A stretch of DNA of 64,000 nt. Source: Corallium rubrum (lineage: Eukaryota; Cnidaria; Anthozoa; Scleralcyonacea; Coralliidae). A program made the position numbers and the translations under genes. The stretch's first letter is position 1, and the number at the start of each line of letters is the position of its first letter. Positions 10,639-20,976 of this stretch are shown piece by piece. A model generated the notes under the pieces. It did not search any database. It saw nothing but the letters and a program-made list of their open reading frames with translations, and was not told the origin of the DNA. The stretch is taken from the NCBI GenBank assembly GCA_964035015.1, contig OZ035998.1:16236679-16300678 (forward strand), written 5' to 3'.

Positions 10639-11729
10639 TTTTCAAAAGAGAAAAGCCCTTGGAACAAGGTTGAGAACAGAGTGTACATATACGCCATGCA
10701 CGATGATATACAACCAGTGCGTTCGTCTAAGCCGGAATACAAAGCCCCAACAGCCAGTCGTATAAGTAAGAGTTAATTACCGAGAAGGAGGTAACTAAGT
10801 ATAGGATAAAACACGAGAACGATGGATTTATGCTATATAAAGACCCGAGGACGCGCAGCGTCCAAGGGCTTTATATAGCATAAATCCCAACGTTCTCGTG
10901 TTTTATCTGACTTAAATAATTATTGAGGAGGTTTTCCAAGAAAGTTTTGTCTATTTTTTCTACCTTGGACAAAGATTTACCTAGTTTTTTTCTTCATTTC
11001 TTTTCTAATTAGTATTCTAAGGGCTTTATGCGATATAAAGCCCTCGGAAGAACAAAGAAAACCGACTCAATAAATATTTAAGCGCAGTTAGTTACCGAGG
11101 ACCGAAGGACCGAGGTAACTAACTTTAGCTTAGTTACCGACTTCGAGGTAATTAACTGATTTAGTTTATTCATGATACAGACGATATTTGTCGTTATTTA
11201 CCAAAAAATAGTGTTCTAGACGTAGTTTTAAAGCGATATAGTAGGTCATTTAATATGCAAGGTCAATAACCTATATATTAACCGCGGCACATGACCTCAC
11301 ATCAAAGATGATTTATGCATGAATATACTAAAATATGTTACGACTTTACAGAAACTGCCAACTGCCGTAATACGACAGTGTATATGCTATGTAACGCTGA
11401 AACAAAACAACTAATTTCATTCTCGCGTCATCAGAGCTAAATCCCCTGATGACGATTGCAGTTTTACTCATAGCCAATAAAAACTCGGGAAAATTTTAAC
11501 CAATAGGAAAACAGAAGTCTTTAGTGGTTCTGGCCCATATTCTTTGATTAGGCCAGGTTACCAGGCTATCTAAGTGCAAGTCTCCCCAGGCCCTAGCGCT
11601 GCGCTTACGTCATAAACAATCCTAATTAATGATCACGTGACAAACACCTTTTAGGACGGATGTGGAGTTACGAATAACACTCGCGTTAAAAACGGTGTAC
11701 TGAAAGTTGTAACGTCTTTTTTTAACTGG
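10639..11729. repeat. Hairpin repeats, otherwise unassigned
   Basis: 10805-10908 is a palindrome (GATAAAACACGAGAACG ... CGTTCTCGTGTTTTATC) with an inner TTTATGCTATATAAAG arm. AGTTAATTACC / GGTAACT hairpins flank it at 10771-10800 and 11085-11160, and a TTTATGCGATATAAAG hairpin lies near 11024-11040. These look like one or two old foldback elements. From 11160 to 11729 I recognise nothing. Confidence 0.55.
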
Positions 11730-11756
11730 GTGCATTTTCTCAGCGAAATACAAAAG

Positions 11757-12341
11757 ATGCAGTCTCCACTCGTCGACGATTTCCCGCACGGAGGGAGTAA
11801 ATCTAAACAGTTTGAAGGAAATACGAAAGAAAGCTACAACGATTCACAGAATAACTCAGAAGATAAGAAGGACAGTCGAAAAATGAATGCTTTAAGTAAA
11901 AGTACGGGAAATAAAAACGGACAGAAGAGTGAAGACCAAAAAGAAAACAATTCAGAAGCAATGCTTGAATGTCCTAAAGGATGTGGTATATTTGTCAAAT
12001 CGACCATGGCGAGGACGCATAATTGTATTTATGAATTACGTCAGGTAATCGACGAACAGTCGTGCGCTATACAAGAGTTGAGAAACAGCCTGAAGAAATT
12101 GCGAAAGAATTTCCGGGCAGAAGTTAAACGCAGTCGTGAGCGAGACGCTCAGTGGCGAACCGCAATAGATGGGAAAATCACTAGTCTCTCAAATGATCTG
12201 CACGATATCTCATTGAAGAATGCACGTCGTTGCTACGGGAGGTGCAGAAAACATATCAAAACTGATAAGTGTTTGTGTCAAGGATTTAGTACCGTTCCTC
12301 ATGCCTGTTGTGGCAAAGAAGGTGGTATCTGTGACTGTTGA
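11757..12341 (+). CDS. NRDP1/RNF41-like zinc-knuckle and coiled-coil protein (RING absent)
   Basis: A 194-residue frame from the ATG at 11757; the open frame extends slightly upstream without another ATG. Residues 1-70 are polar and low-complexity (Lys, Asn, Ser). LECPKGCGIFVKSTMARTHN followed by CIYELR matches the C-x3-C...H-N-C-I-x-x-L-R knuckle that follows the RING in NRDP1/RNF41 and TRAF-like proteins. A basic coiled coil of about 60 residues follows (IDEQSCAIQELRNSLKKLRK...). The C-terminal ~38 residues carry nine cysteines, ending in CDC. No RING is encoded here. TTTTCTCAG just upstream (ending 11744) could be a splice acceptor, so this may be the last exon of a larger gene. Function beyond a binding or scaffold role is unknown. 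Confidence 0.6.
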   Translation: MQSPLVDDFPHGGSKSKQFEGNTKESYNDSQNNSEDKKDSRKMNALSKSTGNKNGQKSEDQKENNSEAMLECPKGCGIFVKSTMARTHNCIYELRQVIDEQSCAIQELRNSLKKLRKNFRAEVKRSRERDAQWRTAIDGKITSLSNDLHDISLKNARRCYGRCRKHIKTDKCLCQGFSTVPHACCGKEGGICDC

Positions 12342-12589
12342 CAAACCTTTTAAGTTCACTATATAGTTCAAGAGTTGTAATCAATTTATGTTTTAATTTG
12401 GTATGTTTGCGATTAATGATATTCACCTTTAACATGCAACCTTCATAGTGTGAGTATACAAAAACATTTTTATCCGCAAGCGAGTTCTTGTCTTTCTCGG
12501 ATTTCTAACCATATATTTATTTCTTTATTTAAGTTTGCCTTGATTAGGTCGTTTAATAAGTATATAGAGATAATGTACATTTAAATTAC

Positions 12590-12595
12590 AATAAA
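12590..12595 (+). promoter_or_regulatory. Candidate polyadenylation signal
   Basis: AATAAA about 250 nt after the stop of the NRDP1-like frame, in AT-rich DNA. It is weak evidence taken alone. Confidence 0.3.
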
Positions 12596-13121
12596 TTTGT
12601 ATAGTTTCCGCAATAGCAATCGCCAATGCGGATCCACTAACAAACATTACTTCAATAGAATGAAAACAACATAGACTTATTACGACAATAAATTATAGCG
12701 AATAATATGAAAAAGGAGTCCAACATAAAATTGAAAGATGACTAAAAACAACAAGTAGGAGTAACGGAAGAGTACGGACAGAGTACACTTAAGGTGGCTC
12801 CACACAGTTGCTTGAAAAATGGAAAATACAAGTTTGAGAATCCAAAACACGTGCATAGACAATTCGAAAAAAGAATAAAACTAAATGTTATGCATAGTTA
12901 AACAGTCTGACAATCAAAAACTGTTTCCAAATAAATAGCGACAGATGTTGCTATGGCAACAATGACGTTTCAAAATGGCTGCCAATTACCCTTCAAACTA
13001 ATTTAATTCGAAAAAAACTTTGGTGGCCCCCAATTTTGTTTTCTTTAAAACTTTTCTTGAAGTATGAGTAATCAATAGACCGATTTTAAAAAATTTTCCC
13101 GGAAAAATCGTGTTTGTTAAT

Positions 13122-13309
13122 TGGGTCATTCCAGAAAACATCCACACCTCCCCACGGAGGAAATGTGAAATTGACCCCCTCCCCCTTCGGACGTCGTAGT
13201 ACATTTTACTATTATCAGAAGTAGATTTATCCCCCTCCCCTCCCCTCCCCTCCCTGGATGGCACAATTTCCTCTGTGGGGGAGGTATGGATCTTTTCTGG
13301 AATGACCCA
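13122..13309. mobile_element. MITE at the apex of the foldback element
   Basis: Terminal repeats of about 34 bp: TGGGTCATTCCAGAAAACAT at the left, and its inverse ending AATGACCCA at the right. The interior is rich in CCCCTCCC. It sits between the two arms of the 12793-15322 element. Confidence 0.8.
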
Positions 13310-13430
13310 TTTTTTACAAGAATTCATACTACAGAATTTTTTAAAATCGGCCTATTGATTACTCATACTTCAAGAAAAGTTTTAATGAAAAAAAAATTAG
13401 GGGTCATCACCAAAGGTTTTTTCGAATTAA

Positions 13431-15113
13431 AGTGTTTATGAAACGAAAAAATCGTTCCTCGAAAAGTGCACCTATTTTGTAGTTTAAACTACGCTGATTA
13501 TCGTGCGCTATTTTATTTTTGCACTACGATTTTAGAAAATGCTTTTTTGGGAGTTTGAAAGTGCTTATTTTGGACTTGTTTTTGTCCGGGGCCTGGAACC
13601 GAAGGAAAACGGCTTGTGACGTCACTGGTTGTACACATGTCTTGATCTTAGCTGTTTTATTATAGTTTTATCTGTATGTTTTAAGTTAAGTTAACCGTGA
13701 TTCGTGCTGTCTTACCATGCACAAGACTTATCATTCGATTGGTAACTCAAACCAGGAGAGTGAGAATATTTTACAGAGTGAATTTGATGAAAATCGAGGA
13801 AGTTTAAGCGTTATAAAAGCTGCCATCAACCTCATGAACTATTTATTGTCAGTTGCCATCAGCGTGCCGTTTGAAGATATGTGTTAGACCTTTTTATGGG
13901 GAGTTGAAAAGTTGTTCAAATTGTATTCTTTTGCCTTGTTGTATTTCACATTTCTTATAAAAATACCCTGCTAATAAAACGAATCACTGCTACTTAAAAT
14001 TAACTCTTTAGGCGCTCCGCCGTGCATGTTTACTTGAGTTCAGGACATCTGGTTCATCTTGTTATGAATAACGTATTATACATAATTTGTGCTCATCGCA
14101 TATTTCAGACACAGGTATATTTGAAACGTCAACTCACTGTGGTTGAACAATGATACAAATGATCTGTTCAAACAAACGTTAAAAGAATTCCAGTAGTTTA
14201 CATCAGATTATACAGCATCGCTAGCGTGATTTGCCGGTGTGAAATATCGTATTACGCTACTCGATGTAAACATATAAAGATCATCAACTGTATTTTATAT
14301 AAAGTGAGCCAAAATAACAAATAATATCAAACAGCCGAAGAAACCGTAAAAGTATCTCTGTTTGTTTGATACTTGTTCCATGTGTTGTTTTATAATAATG
14401 CAATGAGGTCGAGTATCAAACATGAAAAAGCCATATACATACAAGTGATACAACCTGTCCACCTTCGCGGGTTGAGATTTCCTTTCTTTGCCACTGTAGC
14501 CTAACGCAATCTAAACCGGGGTTTCATTACTCCCTTCTTGGCTTCGCTTCTTCAACAAAATCCTTGTTGTAAATTTCCCTGGCTCTTTCAATTTAGAGTC
14601 AAGCCGTTGTTTACAAACAGTAAATAATACAGAAACGCGTGGAGCAAAGTACCGAACAGTTTCAGTTTGACGGCTTTCATTAGGAATCGTGCGGTTCCAC
14701 AAAGCCATTCAATTTTTGTCCATTTTGGCAAACAAACTTATCACTAGGAAAATAGTTTAAGGACAATCCTTGAATCTTAAAGTTGTTCTTTCAACTCATC
14801 TCGTTTGGGCCACTAGCAATACAGTACTCTTCAAAAGATTCCATTTTTACCAGTGAGTTCTGAGTCTGGGCTACGTGGGTCTACAAATATTTCTTTTGAA
14901 AACAAGCGTGTGTACAACCAGTGACGTCACAAAACCAATTTGGCCGCGCGGCGCGGCGGACAAAAATTAGTGCAAATGGTCAACTTTGAAGACTTGTAGA
15001 TCTACTTTCTAAAATCGTGATGTAAAAATAAAATAGCGCATGATGATCAGTGTAATCTGAACTACAAAATGGGAATGTTAGTTGAGAAACGATTTTTTCG
15101 TTTCATAAACACT
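13431..15113 (-). mobile_element. Kolobok-like non-autonomous DNA transposon, copy 2
   Basis: A 1,683-bp copy of the 8937-10634 element in the opposite orientation, flanked by TTAA (13427-13430, 15114-15117). It interrupts the right arm of the foldback element. Its THAP remnant is on the minus strand. Small indels distinguish the copies; for example, copy 2 lacks about 24 bp found near 10210-10240 of copy 1. Confidence 0.8.
14511..14844 (-). pseudogene. Decayed THAP-domain N-terminus (copy 2)
   Basis: Same layout as 9206-9531: ATG at 14844 (minus), YCIASGPNEMS, then the same in-frame TGA at the position where a second zinc-binding cysteine is expected. The minus frame ending at 14511 shares the tail EPGKFTTRILLKKRSQEG with copy 1. 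The shared TGA means the coding capacity was already lost in the common parent. Confidence 0.55.
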
Positions 15114-15340
15114 TTAAATTAGTTTGAATGGTAATTGGCAGCCATTTTGAAACGTCATTGTTGCCATAGCAACAACTGTTGCTATTTATTTGGTAACAGT
15201 TTTTGATTGTCAGACTGTTTAGCTATGCATAACATTTAGTTTTATTCTTTTTCCAAATTGTTTAATCACGTGTTTTGGCCTCTCAAACTTGTATTTTCCA
15301 TTTTTCAAGAAACTGTACGGAGTTAATCTCTAAATAACCT

Positions 15341-15430
15341 AATGCATAAAGATTAGCTAAGATTAGTAACTAATCATACTTAATCTTTATGCATTAGGTA
15401 CGATTAGTAACTAATCCTACCTAATCTATC
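15341..15430. repeat. Short palindromes on ATTAGTAACTAAT
   Basis: CTAATGCATAAAGATTAG faces TAATCTTTATGCATTAG, and ATTAGTAACTAAT (itself palindromic) occurs twice. Probably a small foldback remnant. Confidence 0.55.
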
Positions 15431-15540
15431 CATGAAGTGAACCCACTTATATATCGAATTCCCAATAGTATTAATCACAACTCAATAATTTATTCACTTT
15501 GAAGTTGTTGACTCCGCCAAAAGCGTTCTTGTTTTACTCT

Positions 15541-15784
15541 CTTTCTTCATCGGTAACCGTAATATTACAAAGTGATCGCATGGCATTTCGGTTGATTAGT
15601 GATTAAATGTTCCCTCAAGCCTCGGGAGGTTTAGTAAAAGTCCCTCGGGTTTCGCTTACTCTCTTTCTTCATCGGTAACCGTAATATTACAAAGTGATAG
15701 CATGGCATTTCGGTTGATTAGTGATTAAATGTCCCTCAAGCCTCGGGAGGTTTAGTAAAAGTCCCTCGGGTTTCGCCTTCGGGA
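15541..15784. repeat. 122-bp tandem duplication
   Basis: CTTTCTTCATCGGTAACCGT... at 15541 is repeated from 15663 with a few differences (an extra T in ATGTTCCCTC in the first copy). The second copy runs into the 15717-15831 hairpin, so the duplication took in one arm of that MITE. Confidence 0.8.
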
Positions 15785-15831
15785 CTTTTACTAAACCTCC
15801 CTCGGCTTTCGAGTACAATTTAATCACTAAT
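15717..15831. mobile_element. MITE 'b' of the 15.7-17.8 kb train
   Basis: ATTAGTGATTAAAT at the left faces ATTTAATCACTAAT at the right. Inner arms AGGTTTAGTAAAAGTCCC / GGGACTTTTACTAAACCT surround a CCTTC loop. Confidence 0.7.
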
Positions 15832-15969
15832 GGCCCATTTCCACTCAGGAGAATTTTCCTCGGACAGGACATTTTCTTTTGTCTCAAACTCATTAGTTCT
15901 GCCCAAGAGCTCACAAGACAAAGGGAAATTTCCTGTCCAAGGAAAATTCTCCTGAGTGGAAATGGGCCT
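15831..15969. mobile_element. MITE 'c', TAA-flanked
   Basis: TGGCCCATTTCCACTCAGGA at the left is repeated inverted at the right (TCCTGAGTGGAAATGGGCC). TAA lies at 15828-15830 and 15970-15972. Arms are about 40 bp. The 3-bp TWA duplication fits PIF/Harbinger. Confidence 0.8.
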
Positions 15970-15978
15970 TAAGTCTAA

Positions 15979-16118
15979 AGGCGGTTTTCCACTAGGCGAA
16001 AAATGTCGCGCGAAGCGAATTTTCTTTTGTCTCGCAAGCTCTCGAGTGGAACTAATTAGCCAAGACAAAAGAAAAATGTCGAGTCGTTCGACAAATATCG
16101 CCTAGTGGAAAACCGCCT
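15979..16118. mobile_element. MITE 'd', TAA-flanked
   Basis: AGGCGGTTTTCCACTAGGCG at the left and its inverse at the right, with TAA at 15976-15978 and 16119-16121. Interior carries TTTTCTTTTGTCT and AGACAAAAGAAAA in inverted order. Confidence 0.82.
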
Positions 16119-16121
16119 TAA

Positions 16122-16524
16122 GACCCCGTTTACGCGGTACCGGTACAATTTGAAAACGGAACAAAATCATGCCGTTTAGGCCTTGCGTTTACACGATACC
16201 GGCACAAAAATGACATGAAACCAGCGCAAAATGAAGACGGTTTTCTTGACGGCATGAAATGAAAACGGAACACTAACCGGTATCGTGTAAACGCCCGTGC
16301 CGTAACAGTTTGATGACGGTAATCACGATATATACGACCACAGTATTCGGGTCAGCAGTATTCACAAAGTCTTCTCAATTCTCATTGGAAGAGAATAGTC
16401 ACATGCTAATCCGTCGTTATATTATACCGGCACCTTGTAAACGCAAAACTTTTTGGGCTGTATTCACACACCGGCATAATTTTGTCCCGTTTTCAAATTG
16501 TACCGGCATCGTTTACACGGGGTC
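16122..16524. mobile_element. MITE 'e', TAA-flanked
   Basis: GACCCCGTTTACGCGGTACC with ACAATTTGAAAACGGAACAA at the left; inverse at the right (ending CACGGGGTC). TAA at 16119-16121 and 16525-16527. Same family as the next element. The 91-codon frame here is not a gene. Confidence 0.82.
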
Positions 16525-16527
16525 TAA

Positions 16528-16896
16528 GACCCCGTTTACGCGATGCCCGTACAATTTGAAAACGGAACAAAATCATGCCGTTTAGGCCTTGCGTTTACAC
16601 GATACCGGCACAAAAATGACATGAAACCGGCACAAAATGAAGACGGGTTCCTTGACGGCATGAAATGAAAACGGAACACTAACCGGTATCGTATTATCAC
16701 GATATATACGACCACAGTATTTGGGTCAGCAGTATTCACAGTCTTCTCAATTCTCATTGGAAAAGAATAGTCACATGCTAATCCGTCATTATATTATACC
16801 GGCACCGTATAAACGCAAGACTTTTTGGCCTGTATTTACACACCGGCATGATTTTGTTCCGTTTTCAAATTGTACCGGCATCGTGTAAACGGGGTC
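16528..16896. mobile_element. MITE 'f', second copy of the 'e' family in tandem
   Basis: Head-to-tail with 'e' and sharing one TAA (16525-16527) with it; the right TAA is at 16897-16899. It lacks a stretch (CGCCCGTGCCGTAACAGTTT region) present in 'e', so it is a separate copy rather than a fresh duplicate. Confidence 0.82.
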
Positions 16897-16899
16897 TAA

Positions 16900-17757
16900 G
16901 GCCTGTGCTAAACTGCGACGTATAATTCGATTAAATTCGACACAAATTAGATTCGTCTCAGACGGATAGTGCGACGATAATGCGTGCTCGAGTTACACGA
17001 CGAATTATCGTTGCCTCGAAGTAAATGATTCGCCTTTGTCTATGACAATTCGGTGCCATGTTTTCAAGAAATTGTTTTCAGGATCCACGAGGCCATGTAA
17101 AAACAATTAAATTCGAGTGAATTCGACGTTTAACTCGACGTCGCATTTAGGGACCATTCATTATTTATTGGAGGGGGGGATGGATGAGAAAATGGGAGGA
17201 CCTGAAATTTTTGCTACTCCTTTTGGGGGGGCCCTGAAATAATTTATAAGTTCTTAAGGGGGGGGCATGAAGTTTTTGTATTAACTGAACAAGGATAAGA
17301 GTCTTTGATGATCAACATTATTATACAAACAAACATTTCTTATTGGGAAAAATCATTCAGAAAAGCCTTTAATTGGAATTATTTTGTGGTGTTTTGTAAA
17401 ATGTAAAGTAAAAGTAAAAGTAAAGCATAAGGCTCAGGTATTTAGATCCTGGTTGTGTCTTACCATCCTTGGTGTATTGTACGTGTTGGTGAATAGTAGT
17501 GGAGAATGGTTTATAATTTGAGGTTGAAGGTGTTAGGGTAATAATTATGATTGAGATTAAGGAGAAGGTTAGGTTTAGGGTTAATGGGGTTGAATTTTGA
17601 GGTTTTATAGGCAGTTTGCCAATTTCTCACCCATACCCCCCCCCCCCCCCTTCCGATAAATAATGAACGGTCCCTTACGTCGCAATACCGACGAAATTAA
17701 TTCGGATTAAATTCGTCTGAATTATATTCGTCTAATGTGCGACGTTTCGCGCAGGCC
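16900..17757. mobile_element. MITE 'g', TAA-flanked, interrupted by 'h'
   Basis: GGCCTGTGCTAAACTGCGAC at the left faces GTGCGACGTTTCGCGCAGGC at the right; TAA at 16897-16899 and 17758-17760. The body is full of ATTCGA/TTCGTC motifs. Element 'h' splits it. Confidence 0.8.
17150..17674. mobile_element. MITE 'h' nested in 'g', TTA-flanked
   Basis: GGGACCATTCATTATTTATT at the left and its inverse (AATAATGAACGGTCCC) at the right. TTA flanks at 17147-17149 and 17675-17677. The ends are G-tract and C-tract rich. The interior (about 17280-17620) has no frame. Confidence 0.82.
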
Positions 17758-17794
17758 TAATCAACCTCAATGCCATGCTATGACTTATAAATAT

Positions 17795-17925
17795 CGCGCT
17801 CTCGACTCCTCTATTGTACGAATTGAATTGTTTTCTATTTCGTTGTACGTGGAAACTCAAGACAAAAGAAACAAGTCGAGCGCGCGACATTTTACGCCTA
17901 GTGGAAATCCAGCTTTAGTCGTGTT
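17795..17925. repeat. Half copy of a 'd'-like MITE
   Basis: AAGACAAAAGAAACAAGTCG ... TTACGCCTAGTGGAAATCC matches the right half of MITE 'd' (16055-16115). The left partner is missing or too diverged. Confidence 0.5.
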
Positions 17926-18278
17926 TCTATAATTTATGGAAACACAGAAAATGTTTTCTATTTTTCTTTATTGTTTAATTTCCACGTGGACTCGTGCTCG
18001 TTAATTACAAAATATATATATAAAGTACAATCAGTGACAAAACTGTTCGGGCAGCACTCATTTTCACAGCAATTACACCGCGCGCCCTTTCAATGTTGTG
18101 TCCGGGTAATGTAACATACCTGCCGAACTCGATACGTCCTACTCAAAACGTGCTATCAGAGAGCAACATTGCTTAGGGGGAGAGGGAGGAAATTCGTTCG
18201 CTCAACGACTTTTTTATTTACAAGCATTAGTTTTAATAGATTTTTTCAGAGTGCCCGAAGAGGTTTTGTCACTGATTG
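17926..18278. other. Intergenic, nothing recognised
   Basis: AT-rich DNA with one GC-richer patch (18050-18180). No frame or repeat pair that I can support. Confidence 0.35.
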
Positions 18279-18722
18279 TATATAAAATAATATTTAAAGG
18301 ATATATAAAATATTCTGACTTACTACCTCCGTACGTTTTATACCCCTTTTTAAAAACTATAGAGACGAATATTTTGCTTTTTGTGTTCTCTCTCTGGTTG
18401 TTGTTGTTACGACTACTTTCTACATATGTTTTGTAATGTTTACACCTTCAAAGTCACGCATGCGCAAACTTAATTGGTACTACTGCACCACGTGTCCGCC
18501 ATTTTAACTTAATCCCCTTTCAAGTCGTCATCAGTCAGCCTGACACTAAGAAGAGTCCAGTACAGTGCCCTATATAGGCCTATGCTCGTCATATGGTTTT
18601 CCTAAGGAGCTTTAAATGTTCCTCTGTTAATTGTATCAAGAAAGGAAAACTGATCTATTACGAGTCCAATCTCTGCTTCTGGTGTTTCTCCTGAGGCTTC
18701 AATGAAAGTTGTTGGTTTCTCT
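18279..18722. repeat. Parent-like copy of a ~370-bp repeat found twice near 26 kb
   Basis: From ATTCTGACTTACTACCTCC to CCTGAGGCTTCAATGAA it matches 25673-26046 and 26220-26591. Here the flanks are ordinary sequence; there both flanks are (TA)n. Confidence 0.8.
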
Positions 18723-18964
18723 TTCATATATCGACATTTCCAGAATTTTTGACATGGAGACTTCTTATAAGTGCTGCGTATGAATTTATCCGTACATACT
18801 CTGCAAGGAATGTGACGAGAAGTGCTTTGGTTAAATGGTCAGTTTAGAGAGAAAATCAGATTTGAAATAAGAGAGGAGCTCCCCTTAACCCCTTGACAAC
18901 CAGGGCTCTTCCCTTGACCAGTAAAATCGTGATTCCTCTTTCGTTAGCCAGAGTAAAATACTAA

Positions 18965-19137
18965 AGCCTAGTTCTCATATGTCGCCGATCCATGATTCAG
19001 ATGCATGTTAAGTAATAAAGAACAATGCAGAAAAGCACTGCTTTCTGCATTGTTCTTTATTACTTTTCTTTTTTACCGTTTTAACATGCGTCTAAATCAC
19101 AAATCGGCGACCGTCGGCGACATATGAGAACTAGACT
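18965..19137. mobile_element. MITE, TAA-flanked
   Basis: AGCCTAGTTCTCATATGTCG at the left faces CGACATATGAGAACTAGACT at the right; TAA at 18962-18964 and 19138-19140. A central hairpin AATGCAGAAAAGCACTGCTT... forms the apex. A related element is at 49589-49842. Confidence 0.82.
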
Positions 19138-19811
19138 TAAAGGTGCGTCTACATGCGTGCTTAGCAGTCAAAGGATTAATGGCCTGAAAACTCCCAGGGG
19201 TTACGGTATGTAATAAATTCGGTTGTCTTGACCAATAATTTTGGTCAGATGAAATGCATCTGAGATGACCAACTATATAGTGGTTGTTTTGTCCGGTCAC
19301 TTTTTGCAACTGTAGTGCATATAATCCACAGATTCTTATTATTTACTTACTTACTAAATGCTGTGTACGATTTTTATGTACGAATTGTGATGTTTGGAGG
19401 AGTCTGGATTCTTGGTGCTGGCCAAAAGGATCATGTATTCCTCTTGGTACGAGAATAGCTTGATTGCGTGCACACATACAAAATGTGGCCTTACCTTCCT
19501 TTCATTGCCTTAATACGATTGCACGGATACTTCAAATGGCCAACCACGAATCCACAATGATCGAAAAACAGGAAATCATTAGTTGAAACACCAAACTTTT
19601 TCCAAATATCACTTTCTGCTGGTTCTTGATGGATCCTATAACTTGCTCTCCTTCTGAGATGTCGAATACCCTCGTCGTCTTTTTTATTGATTCCAATAAA
19701 TGTAATATCAGTAATGTCCCTATATATAAATACATAAAGTCATAATTGTCAGTTGTTTGCTGTACAAGCTGTACAAGCTGTGTTAGTTAGTAATACTCAG
19801 AAAAACTCTGA
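19138..19811. other. Intergenic, nothing recognised
   Basis: Short minus frames at 19097-19309 and 19532-19735 have no recognisable domain, and codon use looks random. No repeat pair was found. Confidence 0.35.
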
Positions 19812-19883
19812 GCTCTAAGCTGGACTCGAACCCTCAACCTTCTGAATGCTAGCCAGACGCTCTAACCATTGAGCCACTAGAAC
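19812..19883 (-). tRNA. tRNA-Ala(AGC)-like sequence, probably a pseudogene
   Basis: On the minus strand: acceptor stem GTTCTAG / TTAGAGC (seven pairs with wobbles), D-arm GCTC-AATGGTTA-GAGC, anticodon arm TCTGG-CTAGCAT-TCAGA with anticodon AGC, and GGTTCGAGTCC as a good B-box. The T-stem has two mismatches (GAGGG against CCAGC) and no CCA or clear T-run terminator is seen, so it may be a tRNA-derived repeat rather than a working gene. Confidence 0.5.
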
Positions 19884-20976
19884 TCAGATAGCGGAGCAAG
19901 GTTAATTAAGATATTTATACCTTAGACTGTGTCCAGTCCTGGAAATGGCGTAAAAATAATGAAACGCTAGTCAACTTATTAAGGATGACTCAGGATGGCG
20001 TTAATATTTTTTTTAATATCTCTTTTCGTTCTTGAGTTTTTTTGAGGGTATTTTGTCATATGCAAATAAGTAGTTGACGTCTATGCAGCATTGCGGCAAG
20101 TCGGTTTTATTGTCACCATAGAACAGGTATACAGCAGGTTAGTTGTCGTTTTCTCCCATAATGGGGCTTTCGCCAACTTGAAACTTCAGTTTAAAATTGG
20201 TTATAATTCATTGGAAATGTGTCCAATTAGTACCAACCCAAAAATGTTTCCCACTGGTATCGTTTCCTCTGATTTAGGTGTCCGAGGAGAAAAGACATAA
20301 TTTTGTTTTAGTAATTAAGGTGTTTGGAGTAACTAGTTCGTTACTACGGCGGCCTTAAACTTGAACGATGTTCTACAATTTGGTGGCCTGCATATCCATG
20401 CAAAGTTTTAAGTGATTATGTCGTTTGATTTTGAAGATATGTCCAACTTAAAGCCTTGTTGCAATGTTGTTGGCCTGCATGTATGGACGTCATCACTAAT
20501 TTGCGTAAGAAAATTATTGAAAAATGTTAACGTCATCCTTCACTCCTTCATAATTTTTGACGCCTTTTCAAAGAAAACCGACTTCATTTTAGGGGTTAGG
20601 GTCACTTTAACCCCTTAATGGCCGAGAACACTCCCCTTGACGAGTAAATTCGTCTGACGTTAGCCAGAGTAAAATGCTAAGGGTTAAAATGATTTCTCTT
20701 AAATTTACTTTCGTGTTTACAAGCGACTATCACAAACACTGACGATTGTCTTTCAAGTCTTGTGGTTCAATAATTTTTTGACATTTTAAGGACTAGTTAC
20801 ATTTACGATGAGATCTCGTGTTTGACGATGAGATCTCGTTTCGACGAACAGGGAGTTTGGTGTCAATTGGAACGAAAGTTCTGTTCCTTTCTCCTGCCAC
20901 ATTTTTTCAGCCGTCTTTTTTTTTTACTTTGATATTTTGTAATCAAGTGGCAAACTTATTAAACTAAACTAAACTA
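19884..20976. other. Intergenic with one dispersed repeat piece
   Basis: CCTTGACGAGTAAATTCGTC ... GTTAGCCAGAGTAAAAT at 20630-20675 also occurs near 18890-18955 and, inverted, near 44080-44145, so it is a dispersed family. Short plus frames (20091-20300, 20412-20618) show no domain. ACGATGAGATCTCGT is tandemly repeated near 20807-20840. Confidence 0.4.

Larger units (their letters stand above)
12793..15322. mobile_element. Long-armed foldback element, interrupted twice
   Basis: The left arm (12793-13121) starts GGTGGCTCCACACAGTTGCT. Its inverted partner is split into 13310-13426 and 15118-15322. TTAA borders both outer ends (12789-12792, 15323-15326), although the right end has lost about five terminal bases. 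Rejoining the halves at TTAA (13427-13430 / 15114-15117) restores the arm symmetry (left CTAATTTAATTCGAAAAAA against right TTTTTTCGAA+TTAA+ATTAG). The apex carries a separate MITE. No frame is informative. Confidence 0.8.
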
